From the NCBI RefSeq assembly GCF_016757735.1, contig NZ_CP068439.1, forward strand, positions 1,922,001 to 1,986,000: DNA of 64,000 nucleotides, in the 5' to 3' direction. A program made the translations under genes and the position numbers. Below the pieces are notes generated by a model. That model was given only the letters and a program-made list of their open reading frames with translations. It was not told where the DNA came from and searched no databases. Below are positions 53,069 to 61,530 of the stretch, in pieces. The DNA is from Aequorivita iocasae. Its GTDB lineage: Bacteria > Bacteroidota > Bacteroidia > Flavobacteriales > Flavobacteriaceae. Each line of letters opens with the position of its first letter. Position 1 is the first letter of the stretch.

Positions 53069-53137
53069 TATTTAATTGGGGAGTTTTATAAGTAATGAGG
53101 TTAAGGACTGTGCCCCAATTGGGTACAGTCCTTTTTT
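53069..53137 (+). ncRNA. Candidate small RNA B
   Basis: Predicted ~69-nt transcript with AATTGGGGAGTT at 53074-53085, ATGAGG at 53096-53101 opening a 14-codon mini-ORF (MRLRTVPQLGTVLF), and a strong terminator: arms AGGACTGTGCCC and GGGTACAGTCCT around AATT, followed by TTTTTT. Same leader motif and order as RNA A, but the hairpin sequence differs. The gap to unit A's terminator is 21 nt before its first dyad. Confidence 0.55.
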
Positions 53138-53179
53138 AAAAAGTAACGATGCTTATTTTATAGAGTTTTGTTATTAGCC

Positions 53180-53215
53180 AAAGCGCCCTGCCATTTTGTG
53201 ATGGCAGGGCGCTTT
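53180..53215 (-). terminator. Terminator after kdsA
   Basis: Perfect 15-bp GC-rich stem AAAGCGCCCTGCCAT (53180-53194 / 53201-53215) with a 6-nt loop, 23 nt past the kdsA stop. It would also stop plus-strand transcripts that run past RNA B. Confidence 0.9.
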
Positions 53216-53237
53216 AATTATATAAATTTTTATAGAG

Positions 53238-54056
53238 CTATAATTGATTGATGGTTTTTCTTATAGCTACAAGATCCGTTAATAACTTCTCAAGTAGGTT
53301 TAAATTTAGCATATTGGCACCATCGCTTTTTGCGTTTGTTGGGTCAAAGTGGGTTTCAATAAAAATTCCATCGGCGCCGGTAGCTATTCCCGCTCTCGCA
53401 ATTGTTGAAATCATTTCGGGCCTACCACCTGTAACGCCAGCACTTTGGTTGGGCTGTTGCAAACTGTGGGTAACGTCCAAAACAACGGGGGCGTATTGTT
53501 TCATTGTGGGAATACCCCGAAAATCTACAATCATATCCTGATAGCCGAACATGGTTCCGCGATCTGTAATCAGTACTTGTTCGTTATTGCAATCTGTAAC
53601 CTTGGTTACGGCATGCTTCATGCTTTCCGGGCTCATGAATTGTCCTTTTTTCAAATTCACTACTTTTCCAGTTTCGGCGGCAGCAACCACCAAATCTGTT
53701 TGGCGTACCAAAAAAGCCGGTATCTGTAAAACATCCACGTATTCCGCAGCCATTGTTGCATCACTCACTTCGTGAATATCGGTAACGGTGGGAAGGTCAA
53801 AAGTTTCAGAAACTTTGCGGAGGATTTTCAAAGCTTTTTCATCGCCAATTCCCGTGAAACTATCGATTCTGCTTCGGTTTGCTTTTTTAAAACTTCCTTT
53901 AAAGATGTATGGAATTTCGAGGGCATCTGTAATTTTTACAATCTTTTCGGCAATCTGCATTGCCATTTCTTCGCCTTCAATGGCGCAGGGACCGGCGAGG
54001 AGAAAGAAATTGTTGGAAGTTGTGTGTTTTATTTTTGGGATTAAATTAAGTTTCAT
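53238..54056 (-). CDS. kdsA: 3-deoxy-8-phosphooctulonate synthase KdsA
   Basis: A 272-residue cytosolic aldolase that condenses phosphoenolpyruvate with arabinose-5-phosphate to give KDO-8-phosphate for lipid A/LPS core. Signature blocks: FFLLAGPCAIEGEEM, FKGSFKKANRSRIDSFTG, TDIHEVSDATMAAEYVDVLQ, KKGQFMSPESM, DRGTMFGYQDMIVDFR and THSLQQPNQSAGVTGGRPE. The order and length are those of KdsA rather than AroF-type DAHP synthases. A TATCTTTA -7 element lies at 54076-54083 on the minus strand. Confidence 0.97.
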   Translation of the reverse strand: MKLNLIPKIKHTTSNNFFLLAGPCAIEGEEMAMQIAEKIVKITDALEIPYIFKGSFKKANRSRIDSFTGIGDEKALKILRKVSETFDLPTVTDIHEVSDATMAAEYVDVLQIPAFLVRQTDLVVAAAETGKVVNLKKGQFMSPESMKHAVTKVTDCNNEQVLITDRGTMFGYQDMIVDFRGIPTMKQYAPVVLDVTHSLQQPNQSAGVTGGRPEMISTIARAGIATGADGIFIETHFDPTNAKSDGANMLNLNLLEKLLTDLVAIRKTINQL

Positions 54057-54199
54057 ACTATAATTTTAGTAGTGTAAAGATAGGTATTTTACTATTCTGA
54101 TATGTCGTCAAGCTAACACTGCTTTGTTTCATTTATTCCAACCTACTATTTCAACTAAAATAAACACCCAACTTTTATTTCTAATCCACTTAGAAACAC

Positions 54200-54207
54200 T
54201 ACTTTTG
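54200..54207 (+). promoter_or_regulatory. -7 element and RBS of typA
   Basis: TACTTTTG fits TAnnTTTG, 27 nt before the typA ATG (54235). An AAAGGAG ribosome-binding site lies 7 nt before the ATG, stronger than is usual in this window; both argue for the ATG at 54235 over the longer frame from 54124. Confidence 0.7.
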
Positions 54208-54234
54208 CACCCTCTTAAAAAAAGGAGCATTGCT

Positions 54235-56028
54235 ATGAAAATTAAAAACATCGCCATTATTGCACACGTTGACCACGGTAAAACCACCTTGGTTGATAAA
54301 ATTATGCACCACTGTAGCCTTTTTCGTGAAAACGAAAACACTGGCGAACTTATCTTGGATAATAACGATTTGGAACGCGAACGCGGAATTACCATTACTT
54401 CAAAAAACGTTTCCGTTGTTTATAAAGACACTAAAATAAACATTATCGATACCCCTGGTCACGCCGATTTTGGTGGCGAAGTGGAGCGTGTATTGAACAT
54501 GGCAGATGGTGTTCTTCTTTTAGTTGATGCTTTTGAGGGCCCGATGCCGCAAACACGTTTCGTGCTTCAAAAGGCGATTTCGCTTGGGTTGAAGCCTTGC
54601 GTGGTTGTAAATAAAGTGGATAAGGAAAACTGTACGCCAGATGAAGTACACGAAGCGGTATTTGATTTAATGTTTGAATTGGGCGCAGAAGAGTGGCAAC
54701 TAGATTTCCCAACCGTTTATGGTTCTGCAAAGCACAACTGGATGAGCGAAGACTGGAAAAACCAAACCGAAACTATTGAGCCGTTGCTTGATATGGTATT
54801 GGAACACATTCCATCACCAAAAGTGGAGGAAGGTACCGTGCAGATGTTGATTACCTCCTTGGACTTTTCGTCTTTTACAGGGCGTATCGCAATCGGTCGT
54901 TTGCAGAGAGGCGTTTTAAAGGAAGGAATGCAGATAGCCTTGGTGAAACGAGATGGTAGTAAAGTAAAATCAAAAATAAAGGAACTTCATACTTTTGAAG
55001 GTTTGGGCCGTAAAAAAGTTGCTGAAGTACAAGCGGGCGATATTTGTGCGTTGGTAGGCTTGGAAGGTTTTGAAATTGGCGATACCGTTGCCGATGCCGA
55101 AAACCCCGAAGCACTTAAAACCATTGCCATTGACGAGCCTACAATGAGTATGCTTTTCACAATTAACGATTCTCCTTTCTTTGGAAAGGATGGAAAGTTT
55201 GTTACTTCGCGCCACATTAAGGAGCGCCTTGAAAAGGAATTGGAAAAAAACCTTGCCTTGCGCATGCAACCAACGGACAGTGCTGATAAATTTATGGTTT
55301 TTGGCCGTGGGGTTTTGCACCTTTCGGTTTTGATTGAAACAATGCGCCGTGAAGGATACGAACTTCAAATCGGGCAGCCTCAAGTAATCATTAAAGAAAT
55401 TGACGGCGTAAAATGTGAGCCGGTTGAGGAAATGACCATCGATTTGCCCGAAACAGTAAGTGGAACTGCCATTAATATGGTAACCATCCGTAAAGGGGAA
55501 ATGTTGAGCATGGAAGGAAAAGGGGAGCGAATGATCTGTAAATTCATCATACCATCCCGTGGAATTATCGGTCTTAGAAACCAGTTACTTACTGCAACTG
55601 CGGGTGAGGCTATTATGACACACCGTTTTCTTGAATACCAACCTTTGAAAGGAGGGATTCCTGAAAGACAGAACGGAAGTTTGGTTTCTATGGAAACGGG
55701 GCAAGCCATACCGTACTCAATTGATAAATTACAGGATCGTGGACGTTTCTTCGTAAATCCTAACGAGGATATTTACGAAGGGCAGGTTATTGGTGAAAAC
55801 ACTCGCCAAGACGATATGTCGGTAAACATTACCAAAACCAAAAAGCTATCAAACGTACGTTCTTCGGGAGCTGACGATAAGGCACGAATTATTCCCGCTA
55901 TTAAATTTTCTTTGGAAGAAGCGTTGGAATACATACAAAAAGACGAATACGTCGAGGTAACGCCAAACCATTTAAGACTTCGAAAAATATATTTGAAGGA
56001 AGTGGACCGCAAGCGTAATAAATTGTAG
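54235..56028 (+). CDS. typA: Translational GTPase TypA/BipA
   Basis: A 597-residue ribosome-associated GTPase. G1 AHVDHGKTT (10-18), G2 [13 protein letters not shown]3 [15 protein letters not shown]4 NKVDKE; then domain II, and the TypA-specific C-terminal domain (about 485-597: [21 protein letters not shown]). TypA helps assemble the large ribosomal subunit and is needed in stress and cold. The ATG at 54235 with AAAGGAG gives the family-standard [16 protein letters not shown] start. A terminator follows. Confidence 0.96.
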   Translation: MKIKNIAIIAHVDHGKTTLVDKIMHHCSLFRENENTGELILDNNDLERERGITITSKNVSVVYKDTKINIIDTPGHADFGGEVERVLNMADGVLLLVDAFEGPMPQTRFVLQKAISLGLKPCVVVNKVDKENCTPDEVHEAVFDLMFELGAEEWQLDFPTVYGSAKHNWMSEDWKNQTETIEPLLDMVLEHIPSPKVEEGTVQMLITSLDFSSFTGRIAIGRLQRGVLKEGMQIALVKRDGSKVKSKIKELHTFEGLGRKKVAEVQAGDICALVGLEGFEIGDTVADAENPEALKTIAIDEPTMSMLFTINDSPFFGKDGKFVTSRHIKERLEKELEKNLALRMQPTDSADKFMVFGRGVLHLSVLIETMRREGYELQIGQPQVIIKEIDGVKCEPVEEMTIDLPETVSGTAINMVTIRKGEMLSMEGKGERMICKFIIPSRGIIGLRNQLLTATAGEAIMTHRFLEYQPLKGGIPERQNGSLVSMETGQAIPYSIDKLQDRGRFFVNPNEDIYEGQVIGENTRQDDMSVNITKTKKLSNVRSSGADDKARIIPAIKFSLEEALEYIQKDEYVEVTPNHLRLRKIYLKEVDRKRNKL

Positions 56029-56035
56029 AAAAAAG

Positions 56036-56071
56036 AAAATCGCCAAGCAACTCAATAAACTTGGCGATTTT
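56036..56071 (+). terminator. Terminator after typA
   Basis: Perfect 12-bp stem AAAATCGCCAAG (56036-56047 / 56060-56071) with a 12-nt loop, 7 nt after the typA stop, T-run included in the stem. Confidence 0.85.
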
Positions 56072-56118
56072 TAGTTAATTTGTTGTCGCCGAAAGGCAAA
56101 CACAGAAAAATAATAGGT

Positions 56119-56322
56119 ATGAATTTTCTTTATTTCGATCCAGGGCTGGGAGCCATGATAGTACAGGCGGTAGTGGCAGCAGCAGCTGGCATTTTGCTTT
56201 TTTCAAAAAATGTTATGTATAAGGTGAAATCTTTTTTCGGATTGGTAAAAGAGGAAAAGGATACTTACGATTCAATTGACGTTGAAGAGCAAGACACCGA
56301 TACACATGACAAAAAAAACTGA
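56119..56322 (+). CDS. Small membrane protein of polysaccharide cluster
   Basis: A 67-residue protein beginning MNFLYFDPGLGAMIVQAVV, with one transmembrane helix (about 10-30), a basic stretch and an acidic tail. The YFDPGLGAMIVQ block is frequent in small proteins that precede methyltransferases in surface-polysaccharide loci. The ATG at 56119 is chosen over a TTG at 56080. It overlaps the methyltransferase start by 17 nt. Confidence 0.78.
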   Translation: MNFLYFDPGLGAMIVQAVVAAAAGILLFSKNVMYKVKSFFGLVKEEKDTYDSIDVEEQDTDTHDKKN

Positions 56323-57700
56323 CGCACACCAAGCTTCATTTCGCGATCCTTCGGGGTATATTTTTTACGAAGGAAAAACCCTGCGAAGGGCTATCAAACC
56401 TATATATTTTCCGCAATACAACAAACTGAAAGAAAGCGGTTTTTTTAAAAATCTTATTTCAAAAGGCTTGCTCATTCACCATGAGGAAACTGCTGTTTCT
56501 TCTGACGAAATAATTATTACCCCGGAAGAAATTCCATTTATTACAAATCCGTACGAATGGAGTTTTGAGCAATACAAGCACGCCGCGCTCCACACCTTAA
56601 AAATTCAGAAATACGCACTTTCAAAAGGATTTATTTTGAAGGATGCCTCTGCTTATAACGTAACATTTCACAAAGGAAAACCTATTTTTATCGATACGCT
56701 TTCCTTCGATTTTTATGAGGAAGGCACTCCTTGGCGCGCTTATAAACAATTCATCACCCACTTTTTTGGACCTTTGGTTTTGGCAAAATATCACGGCACC
56801 GAAATCTTTAAAATGATGCAAACGCACATTGACGGTATTCCGGTAAAATTGATTTCGTCTTTATTGCCCACGCGTACCAAACTTAGTTCGGTAGTATATC
56901 CAAATATTCACTTGCTCGCCAAAATGGAAAGCAAGCACAGTGAAGACTACAAAGCTGAAACCAAGATAGCGACTCTTTCCAAAAAGGCCCAGGAAAATAT
57001 TTTGGAAAGCCTTTATGATTACATAAAAGGCTTAACGTTAAAAGAAGCCAGTGAATGGGGCAATTATTACGATAAAACCAATTATGACGAAACTGCGTTT
57101 GAAGCAAAAAAAACGCTCATAAAAGAATGGATAAAACCATTGGCACCGCAAAAACTGATTGACGTGGGCGGAAATGACGGAACCTTTGGACGCACTGTTA
57201 TTGACAGTGTACCACATATAATTGTGACTGATATTGACAGCAATGCGGTAGATTATAACTACAAACAGCTTCAGCAAAACAAGGAAACCAATATGTTGCC
57301 CTTTGTATGCGATGTGCTACAGCCCGCACCGGGCATCGGTTTCAACAATACGGAGCGCAGTTCGTTAATGCAGCGTTTGGCAGATTATGCGCCCGATGTT
57401 ACCATGGCTTTGGCTTTGATACATCACATTACGCTTTCCGGAAACGTTCCTTTTGAAAAATCGGCTGAATTTTTTGCTTCATTTTCTAAAAACCTGATCA
57501 TTGAGTTTCCAACCCGGGAAGATTCCTGGGCGCAATCGCTATTGGTACGCAAGCGTGAATTTATTAACCATTTTGATTTTTACAATGAAATGGAATTTGA
57601 AAAGGGATATTTAAAATACTTCACCCTTGAAAAAAAGGAGACTGTAAAAGGCACCAAGCGTTTGCTGTATCTTTTGAAAAACAAAAATCATGCAGGCTAA
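56306..57700 (+). CDS. Class I SAM-dependent methyltransferase
   Basis: A 464-residue protein. N-terminal half (about 1-230) has an unusual alpha/beta region (RDPSGYIFYEGKTLRRAIKP, HKGKPIFIDTLSFDFYEEG). The SAM-binding Rossmann domain lies at about 275-400: LIDVGGNDGTFGRTV (motif I) and a second acidic residue in VTDIDSNAVDYN. Similar two-part proteins are called NoeA-like or class I methyltransferase. Start ATG 56306 overlaps the small membrane protein gene; its end overlaps the next gene by 11 nt, so translation is coupled. Confidence 0.85.
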   Translation: MTKKTDAHQASFRDPSGYIFYEGKTLRRAIKPIYFPQYNKLKESGFFKNLISKGLLIHHEETAVSSDEIIITPEEIPFITNPYEWSFEQYKHAALHTLKIQKYALSKGFILKDASAYNVTFHKGKPIFIDTLSFDFYEEGTPWRAYKQFITHFFGPLVLAKYHGTEIFKMMQTHIDGIPVKLISSLLPTRTKLSSVVYPNIHLLAKMESKHSEDYKAETKIATLSKKAQENILESLYDYIKGLTLKEASEWGNYYDKTNYDETAFEAKKTLIKEWIKPLAPQKLIDVGGNDGTFGRTVIDSVPHIIVTDIDSNAVDYNYKQLQQNKETNMLPFVCDVLQPAPGIGFNNTERSSLMQRLADYAPDVTMALALIHHITLSGNVPFEKSAEFFASFSKNLIIEFPTREDSWAQSLLVRKREFINHFDFYNEMEFEKGYLKYFTLEKKETVKGTKRLLYLLKNKNHAG

Positions 57701-59180
57701 AAAAAAACAGGGTCTTTTCTCGGGTTTTTTGAACAACGGGAATGCCTATCCTGTACTTACGGCCGTGGCGGCGGGTCTTTACCCATTATTGTTTTATTAC
57801 ACAAACAATTATAAAATGATCAATTCCTGGGGACACCTAGGGTATTTTGTCTCTGTATTTTTATTGTTTCCCATTGCTGTATTTTTTTTGGCACATAAAA
57901 TTTCTGGGGTAAACTTGTTCAAGAAATTTCAGCCGTTTGTTTTACCTTTTTTAAACTTTTTCTTCTTTTTTTCTTATTTGAATATAGCACTGTATGCTGG
58001 CTTTAATTGGTTGCGAACCCTTATCATATTTGGAGTCGCTGTTTTGCTTGCCTTTTTGCTTCGAAAATTTTTCAAGAAAATCATTGGCTTTCAACTCATA
58101 CTTGCCGTCATTGGTATTTTCACATTAGCGCCCGTGGTTATTAAGCAGCTTAATTATTCCAAGGAATGGATGGCGCAGCCCGATGCAATCGAGGAAGCTG
58201 TATTTAAGAAAAAACCTAATATTTATTTTATTCAGCCTGATGGGTACGCAAATTTTTCGGAGCTTAAAAAGGGTTTTTACAATATTCCGAATAGCGAATT
58301 TGAATATTATTTGAAGGAAAACAATTTTAAAAACTATCCCGGTTTCCGAAGTAATTATGCCGCCACACTGCCCACTAACAGTGCGGTGTTTATGATGAAG
58401 CATCATTATTATAACAACGGCTCCGATTTTACCGAAACCATTGACGCCCGCAATGTAATTGTATCAGATAATAGTGTGCTTCGCATATTGAAGAACAACG
58501 GTTATCGCACATTTTTTCTTACCGAGCAGCCCTATTTTTTGACCAACAAGCCAAAGCTTGGTTATGATTTCTGTAATTTTTCAACGGAAGAAATTGATTT
58601 TGTCACTACCGGCATTGGAGAGCCAAAAGATGTAATAAAACCTTTCGATAACTATTTGGAAACTTATGCTGATGGCCCTAATTTCTTTTTTATTGAAATT
58701 TTCAACCCCGGGCATATTACAAATACTATAGAAGATTCCAAAGGGGTGGAGGGAGAGCGCCAACATTATATGGAAAGTTTGGCGGAAGCAAATAAAAAAC
58801 TGACCCAACTTACAAAGTCTATTCTGGAAAAAGATCCGAAAGCATTGATTGTAATTATGGCCGATCATGGCGGATTTGTGGGGATGACAAACACGGGCGA
58901 ATCCTACACTAAGAATACGAACCCTGATTTTGTGAACTCCATATTCAGCACCATACTTTCCATTCATTGGCCCAATGGGGAAGCGCCGGAATTTGATAAG
59001 GAATTAAAAACCTCGGTTAATCTTTTTAGAATTTTGACCGCATATTTAAGCGAGGAAAACTCATATCTTGAAAATTTACAGGAAAACGGGAGTTACATAA
59101 TAATCAACTCTGGCGCACCCCAAGGCGTTTATGAATATTTGGACGATGCGGGAAGTGTAATTTTCAAGAAACTTTCATAA
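57690..59180 (+). CDS. Sulfatase-fold membrane protein, copy 1
   Basis: A 496-residue protein with five N-terminal membrane helices (about 20-165) and a periplasmic alkaline-phosphatase/sulfatase-fold domain (about 175-490). Candidate metal and nucleophile sites: YFIQPDGYANFS (Asp), LPTNSAVFMMKHHYY (Thr/Ser nucleophile) and VIMADHGGFVGM (Asp-His). The layout is that of LTA-synthase-like or phosphoethanolamine-type transferases; transfer of a phospho group onto a polysaccharide or lipid is inferred. A GTG-started homologue follows after 19 nt. Confidence 0.85.
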   Translation: MQAKKKQGLFSGFLNNGNAYPVLTAVAAGLYPLLFYYTNNYKMINSWGHLGYFVSVFLLFPIAVFFLAHKISGVNLFKKFQPFVLPFLNFFFFFSYLNIALYAGFNWLRTLIIFGVAVLLAFLLRKFFKKIIGFQLILAVIGIFTLAPVVIKQLNYSKEWMAQPDAIEEAVFKKKPNIYFIQPDGYANFSELKKGFYNIPNSEFEYYLKENNFKNYPGFRSNYAATLPTNSAVFMMKHHYYNNGSDFTETIDARNVIVSDNSVLRILKNNGYRTFFLTEQPYFLTNKPKLGYDFCNFSTEEIDFVTTGIGEPKDVIKPFDNYLETYADGPNFFFIEIFNPGHITNTIEDSKGVEGERQHYMESLAEANKKLTQLTKSILEKDPKALIVIMADHGGFVGMTNTGESYTKNTNPDFVNSIFSTILSIHWPNGEAPEFDKELKTSVNLFRILTAYLSEENSYLENLQENGSYIIINSGAPQGVYEYLDDAGSVIFKKLS

Positions 59181-59199
59181 GATAAAGAAACAAAGCAAA

Positions 59200-60681
59200 G
59201 TGTTAAAAAACTTTCTCAATAATAACAAGGAGTATCCGGTTTTGGCAGGTATTTCGGCTGGTCTTTACCCTGTGCTGTTTTACTATTCCAGAAATTTTGA
59301 TATGTCAAAATCATGGGAACACCTTTTATATTTCACAGGTGTTTTTATACTGTTGCCCGCTCTGGCCTTTTTGATATTCCACAGACTTTCAAAGTTGGTC
59401 ATTTTTAAACCCTATCAAAAATACGTATTACCCTTTTTAAATCTCTTCACGTTTTTATTCATTCTGAAAACTTTTGTTTTTGTACCTATTGAACGTAAAA
59501 TAATAGTTGGGATTTTTATTGTTTCGCTATTGTTCGCAATATTTCTTTATCGACATTTAAAGAAGTTAATTGTGATCGAATTGCTTTTGGCCTTGATAGG
59601 TATTTTTTCAGTTTCACAGATAATATTCCAAAAATTAACTTATTCTGACACGTGGAAGCAACAGCCGGACGATATTGAAAATGTGGTTTTTAAAAAGAAA
59701 CCCAACGTATACTTTATTCAACCCGATGGTTACGTGAGTTTTTCTACCTTGAATGATGATTTTTACAATGTCGGAAACAATGCATTTGAAACCTTTTTAG
59801 AAACTACCAATTTTAAAACCTATCCAGATTTTCACACCAATTATAAATCGACTTTGGCTTCAAACAGTAGTGCTTTTATGATGAAGCACCACTACTACGA
59901 TTTTAATTTGGATAAACAAGAAGTAGAGAATGCCAGAGAAATTATTATTTCTGAAAATCCCGTTCTCAACGCTTTCAAAAGCAATGGATATGAAACCTAT
60001 TTTCTGTCGGAAACTTATTATTTTTTGAATAACAGGCCAAAAATGGGGTATGACCATAGCAGTATTCCATATGGTAAGGTTCCGTTCCTTAATAAAGGTT
60101 TGGGGGAAGTGCAGCCCGTTTTGGAACCGTTGAAACGGTATCTTTCCGATTCTATCCAAACTCCCAAATTCTTTTTTATACAAATACTCAAACCTGCCCA
60201 TATAAATACTACGGCCGGTAGCTCGCAAGGTGCGGCCGTGGAGCGTGAAAAATGGATTGAAAGATTAAAAGAGTCCAACGAATTGATGAAAAATCTTATC
60301 ATTGAAATATTGGATAAGGATCCACAGGCGCTTATAATATTAATGGCGGACCACGGTGGGTTTGTAGGCCTAAATTATACTGGGGAAGGCGATACAAAAA
60401 CCGAAAATATAGCCATAAAAAAATCTATTTTTAGTACGAACCTTACAATTCATTGGCCAAAAAACGAAGTGCCAGAATACGATTCCAAATTAAAAACGCC
60501 GGTGAATGTTTTTAGAATTCTTTTTACCTATTTATCCGGAAACGAAAAATATCTTCAAAATTTGCAGGCAGATGAAAGCTACATCTGCTTAACCGGTGGT
60601 ACCGAACCTGGCGTTTATAAATATGTAGATGGTTCCGGAAATTATGTCTTTGAAAAAATAGAGCCCGAAAAAGGCAAATAA
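59200..60681 (+). CDS. Sulfatase-fold membrane protein, copy 2
   Basis: A 493-residue paralogue of the preceding protein, aligned throughout (PVLAGISAGLYPVLFYYS, PNVYFIQPDGYVSFS, FMMKHHYYDFN, LIILMADHGGFVGL). The nucleophile region reads LASNSSAF, so Ser may replace Thr. The start is GTG at 59200 (MLKNFLNNNKEYPVLAG); no ATG lies at an equivalent place. Tandem duplication in the cluster is evident. Convergent with the GT2 gene at 60694. Confidence 0.85.
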   Translation: MLKNFLNNNKEYPVLAGISAGLYPVLFYYSRNFDMSKSWEHLLYFTGVFILLPALAFLIFHRLSKLVIFKPYQKYVLPFLNLFTFLFILKTFVFVPIERKIIVGIFIVSLLFAIFLYRHLKKLIVIELLLALIGIFSVSQIIFQKLTYSDTWKQQPDDIENVVFKKKPNVYFIQPDGYVSFSTLNDDFYNVGNNAFETFLETTNFKTYPDFHTNYKSTLASNSSAFMMKHHYYDFNLDKQEVENAREIIISENPVLNAFKSNGYETYFLSETYYFLNNRPKMGYDHSSIPYGKVPFLNKGLGEVQPVLEPLKRYLSDSIQTPKFFFIQILKPAHINTTAGSSQGAAVEREKWIERLKESNELMKNLIIEILDKDPQALIILMADHGGFVGLNYTGEGDTKTENIAIKKSIFSTNLTIHWPKNEVPEYDSKLKTPVNVFRILFTYLSGNEKYLQNLQADESYICLTGGTEPGVYKYVDGSGNYVFEKIEPEKGK

Positions 60682-60693
60682 TGTTTTAGAGAT

Positions 60694-61413
60694 TTAGCGG
60701 GAAAATACATTGTATTTAAAAATGCACCAAAGTGCCCAAAGTCCGTCTTTCCAGTTTATTTTTTTCCCTTCTTCGTAAGTTCGACCGTAGTATGAAATGC
60801 CTACCTCATAGATACGTATTTTTTTTACGCGTGAAATTTTCGCCGTTACTTCAGGTTCAAAACCAAACCTTTTTTCCTTTAAATCCAACCCTTTTAGAAT
60901 ATCTGCCCTAAACAGTTTATAACAGGTTTCCATATCGGTTAGGTTCAGATTGGTAAACATATTACTTAAAAATGTGAGAAACTTATTTCCGATAGTATGC
61001 CAAAAAAACAAAATTCTATGCGGATTCCCGCCCATAAATCGGGAGCCATAAACCACATCGGCCTTATTTTCCAAAATTGGTTTCAACAAAAGGGAATACT
61101 CATTCGGGTCATATTCCAGATCGGCATCCTGAATAATTATAAAATCACCTGTTGCCATTTGAATGCCTTTATTTAACGCTGCGCCCTTTCCTTGGTTTTT
61201 TTCAAAGGAAAAAAACTGAACGTTACAATCAAGATGATTTTGAATAAATTTCTTGATGATATTTAAGGTGTTGTCCTTAGAACAATCGTCAACAATTACA
61301 ATTTCTTTTTGCAGGTTGTTGGGCAGTTCTAATTTATAGAGTATTTCCAAAATTTCAAGAATGGTATGTTCTTCGTTATAAGCCGGAACAATTATAGAAA
61401 GCGCTTTTTGCAT
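60694..61413 (-). CDS. GT2 glycosyltransferase (dolichyl-P-mannose-synthase-like)
   Basis: A 239-residue GT2 enzyme: IIVPAYNEEHTILEIL (nucleotide site), VDDCSKDNT, NQGKGAALNKGI, QDADLEYDPNEY (DxD), GSRFMGGNPHRI and ETCYKLFRADILKGL. No C-terminal membrane helices beyond a short hydrophobic region. It probably makes a polyprenyl-phosphate sugar donor. A TATATTTG -7 element lies 17 nt before the ATG on the minus strand (61430-61437). Confidence 0.92.
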   Translation of the reverse strand: MQKALSIIVPAYNEEHTILEILEILYKLELPNNLQKEIVIVDDCSKDNTLNIIKKFIQNHLDCNVQFFSFEKNQGKGAALNKGIQMATGDFIIIQDADLEYDPNEYSLLLKPILENKADVVYGSRFMGGNPHRILFFWHTIGNKFLTFLSNMFTNLNLTDMETCYKLFRADILKGLDLKEKRFGFEPEVTAKISRVKKIRIYEVGISYYGRTYEEGKKINWKDGLWALWCIFKYNVFSR

Positions 61414-61508
61414 GAAATAGATTTGATAGCAAATATATGCATCTATTTTTTTAAAATTTCAATAATTGTCTTCCATTCATAAAGAGGTACTGAAAGCATT
61501 AAATTACT

Positions 61509-61516
61509 TATTTTTG
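61509..61516 (+). promoter_or_regulatory. -7 element of GT-C-like gene
   Basis: TATTTTTG fits TAnnTTTG exactly and lies 14 nt before the ATG at 61531. The opposing TATATTTG (61430-61437, minus strand) serves the divergent GT2 gene. Confidence 0.6.
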
Positions 61517-61530
61517 ATTTCAAATTTTTG

